Shown: positions 61,175 through 64,000 of the stretch, in pieces
Position numbering within the stretch: the first letter of the stretch is position 1
Layout of the letters: the number at the start of each line of letters is the position of its first letter
Assembly: GCF_964204645.1 (NCBI RefSeq)
Contig: NC_134025.1
Location: 1,042,001-1,106,000, forward strand
DNA length: 64,000 nt
Direction: 5' to 3'
From: Tubulanus polymorphus
Lineage: Eukaryota; Nemertea; Palaeonemertea; Tubulaniformes; Tubulanidae
Made by a program: the position numbers and the translations under genes
Notes under the pieces: generated by a model
What the model saw: only the letters and a program-made list of their open reading frames with translations
What the model was told of the DNA's origin: nothing
The model's database searches: none

Positions 61175-63964
61175 ATGTTTTCAACAAATACAGCTGCTGA
61201 GAAAAACTCAAACAAGGTCATTGAACCAGCTGAGGATAAAAGACTTATCAATGCTTTAGCGAAGGTAAGAATTTTGTTGTTGAGCTTGTCACGGATCTAG
61301 GGAAGGCAGCTTGGACGGTCAGGATCCCTGGCTTCCAAATTTTCCAACCAGTTGACTCTTTGAGAATAGTCGGTAACCTGTCTGTGGTTTAGTTTAGTGA
61401 GCAGATATTTTCACAAACCACAATTCCTTCCGATTATAAAACCTTACCACCAACAATTAAGTAATGAGTTTGATTACGTGTGAATTTTTAGCTCCCTTTT
61501 CAATACAATATTTCTTTAGACAGAGATTGAAAGCGGACCTTTAAGAGTTAACCAGGACTCTTATGTTCGACAGGAGGGTTCACCAGGTGTCGCTAATTCT
61601 AACAAATTCTATGAATTAGGAATGAAAATTCTGCTGTTATATGTGAACTGTCGTTCAGATCAATCCGAGTTCATCAAGAGATAAACGTGATTTGCTTAAT
61701 TTTCTATGTGGGAGGCTAAAAACTAAATTCTGATACAGAGTTGTCATACTGATGCACACTTATGTTTTCAGTGTTTAAGACATTGAACTAATAAGTCAAG
61801 TGTGTAGTGTTTTAAACACTGCGAAGTATTATTAAAAATCAATCCATTGTTACGTTCTATAATTACTAAAAATTACTTTGTCATGAACGAGGAAGTAATA
61901 ACTGATATTTCAGCAGGTACTGCCTGGTCGCCTCATCTATTGTATATATGAGTTTCCAGGAATGTTGTTATACATTTCTTTCATCATTGGATTTCGAGCT
62001 ATGTGATTATTCTGTATTTAATGTAAACAAAAACTAATATAAGTCGAATTTACGAGTGATAAGAGGTCAAATTATAAAAGGAACGCTATTCATGATCTAG
62101 AATGTTTCTTATGAATTGCGAGCACAACAGTTACTTCTTACTAGCTTTAATTTGAAACAAGAAAACTAACCTGGAAATTTATTGACGCCTAAATAATATG
62201 AAATGACATGAAAATTGCTTATTATTTTTGACAATAGATAAAATCTAGTAGGCCCCTATAGTATAAATCATATAATACTTGATCAAGAAAGTTATTTTGG
62301 ATTTGAATCGATAATTGAATTGACTGGCAACCAGTTGCGGCCCGATATATTGATGGCATAGTAGTGCACATCATCTCAAAGATAATTATCAAAATCTATC
62401 AAATTCAACATGAATAAGAGTTATGAAATAATATTTGATTACAAAATAAAGTGGAAATCACTGATTTAAAAGTAATTTGTTCTCATGTACCTGTTTCATG
62501 TTCTATACCTGTTTCATGTTCTATTCCTGTTTCATGTTCTATTCCTGTTTCATGTTCTCATGTACCTGTTTCATGTTCTATTCCTGTTTCATGTTCTCAT
62601 GTACCTGTTTCATGTTCTATACCTGATTCATCGGACTATACTAGTTTTCATGTTGTATACCTGTTTCCTGGTAGGTTCAACGACAAGTGCAACCATCACT
62701 GGTTCCTAGAGACGATGCATTGGAATATATACAAAGACTTATCATACAACTGTGTCGAACGCTGTGCGCCTCTCAACCTCATAGCGTTCAAGATGTGGAA
62801 GAGAGAGTGTCGAAAACCTTTCCACATCCGATTGATAAATGGGCAATCGGGGATGCCCAGGCTGCACTGGAGAAGGGTAAAAAGAAAACGCCTCTAGTTT
62901 TACCTGTAGATAAAATACATCAGCTTCTAGTCAAAGTAAGTGCGACAATAACGTGAGTGTCCAGAGTTCAGCTTCATCAAAAAGTTTAAGCCAAAAACGG
63001 TTATTAAAAATATTTTTGTCCTCATTGAAAACATGAAATAACCAATAACAATTGAACCAAAAATTTGAGTTAAACCTTTTCTTGAAACTGGAGGAGCATG
63101 CAGGAGAATTTTGTATTAAAAACTGAGTAGTCGTCATCCTTTACATGATAATCATATGAATATTCGTTTTTCAGGAGATCCTGTTTTATAAAATTGATCT
63201 ACAAGTGACATTATATATCGTGGCTGTTTTAGAGTATATATCTGCTGACATATTAAAGGTACAACTACGTTTATATCTATTTGTATCAAATATCTCGCTA
63301 AGTGTTGAACCAATATTTGATGAAATGAAAATTATCGTATATTTTCGTTCGATTTCGGCAGTTGACAGGGAATTATGTAAAGAACATGAAGAATACAGAG
63401 ATATCGTGTCAGGATATTAAAGTAGCAATGTGTGCTGATAAGGTGAGCTATCATTTCTACAACTGTTACTAAACGCATGAAATTATAAAAAATAAAAAAG
63501 TGGACAAAATGATTTTCAACCTTGTAATATAGCTATTTCCATAATCTCGATGTATTAAATTAGGCAGCCTAGAAAATTCACCCCGATCAGTCGCTTGCCG
63601 GTTCAGACTGAATGGAAGATTGTTTGAATGAACCGGAACCGAATTTCCAATTACGTACTTCGAATTAAAATCTAAAAATTCTGTTAACTCTACCGCCGAT
63701 CACTCAACTATATTTGTACTTCGATTTCCGATTTCGAAATCAAACCCCCGTGTGTTTTATACATTAAAGGTGCTAATGGAAATGTTTTTCCAAGAAGAGG
63801 AAGTATCGTTTAGTTTGGAAGAACAACCGATGAAGAGAAAGTCATTAACGTACGAAGGAATGATTAAAGACCTCGTATTGGAAGAGGAACAGTATATTAG
63901 AGATCTAAATATGATTATTAAAGTGTTCAGGGCTCCGTTTGCGAAACTGTTTCCGCGTAGCAAG
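61175..63964 (+). CDS. SOS1: Son of sevenless, Ras guanine nucleotide exchange factor (5' part)
   Basis: Five exons, 61175-61264, 62675-62935, 63175-63258, 63362-63442 and 63770-63964, all in phase 0, encode the first 237 residues; the gene continues past the right edge (donor GTAATT at 63965). Exon 1 starts [14 protein letters not shown]. Exons 2-4 encode the histone-fold domain: [66 protein letters not shown]. Exon 5 begins the DH domain ([20 protein letters not shown]). SOS couples Grb2-bound receptor tyrosine kinases to Ras at the plasma membrane; the REM and Cdc25 domains lie outside the window. It is divergent from TTC27. Confidence 0.96.
62484..62640 (+). repeat. 18-nt tandem repeat in SOS intron 1
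   Basis: About eight copies of TGTTTCATGTTCTATTCC or the variant with CTCATGTACC. It produces spurious repetitive open frames and ends just before exon 2. Confidence 0.92.
62964..63093. mobile_element. Diverged type A foldback in SOS intron 2
   Basis: TTCATCAAAAAGTTTAAGCC at the left, TTTTGTCCTCATTGAAAACA in the centre and CCTTTTCTTGAAACTGGAG at the right match the 131-bp element; the orientation is that of the 13767 copy. Confidence 0.7.
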
Positions 63965-64000
63965 GTAATTACATGACTACCTGGTCTCAGAGAATCTTGG

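Overview
The window is nuclear DNA of an invertebrate bilaterian. Genes are split by many short GT-AG introns, intergenic space is AT-rich, and small foldback elements, minisatellites and (TA)n tracts are common. The protein set fits a lophotrochozoan (a mollusc, brachiopod or annelid), but that placement is inference. No prokaryotic, viral or organellar segment was seen. Gene models were built by hand from conserved protein blocks, splice consensus and phase agreement.

Layout: 1-1039 holds the 3' end of a RERG/RASL12-type Ras-like GTPase (+). 1538-4412 (-) is a five-exon gene resembling the ciliary/sperm protein SPMIP4 (C7orf31). 6440-7606 (+) is an unrecognised disordered protein with polyQ and hexapeptide repeats. 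8954-11336 and 14512-18801 (both -) are two tandem, intact myogenic regulatory factor genes (MyoD/Myf5 family). 19883-20956 (+) is a single-exon rhodopsin-class GPCR. 20957-23109 is repeat-bearing intergenic DNA.

From 23110 the window is dense with housekeeping and ciliary genes: UTP14 (+, 23110-28776, two intronic minisatellites), ACTR6 (-, 29485-32108), a steroid-sulfatase-like arylsulfatase (+, 32313-34786, divergent from ACTR6 with 204 bp between start codons), TBCE (-, 35461-38450), CCDC103/DNAAF19 (+, 39134-40238), a Dispatched-like RND membrane protein (+, 41666-48473), an F-box/LRR-like protein (-, 49573-52781), TTC27 (-, 53803-59106) and the 5' part of Son of sevenless (+, 61175 to beyond the right edge).

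The neighbours do not form one pathway. Related themes are ribosome biogenesis (UTP14), chromatin (ACTR6), tubulin and ciliary assembly (TBCE, CCDC103, the SPMIP4-like protein), signalling (Ras-like GTPase, SOS, Dispatched-like, GPCR) and muscle specification (two MRFs). The most notable findings are the tandem MRF pair with recoverable C-terminal helix III exons, a family of about 131-bp foldback elements present at least four times, and the unusual minisatellite load of UTP14. I did not find evidence for a wholly new biological system.
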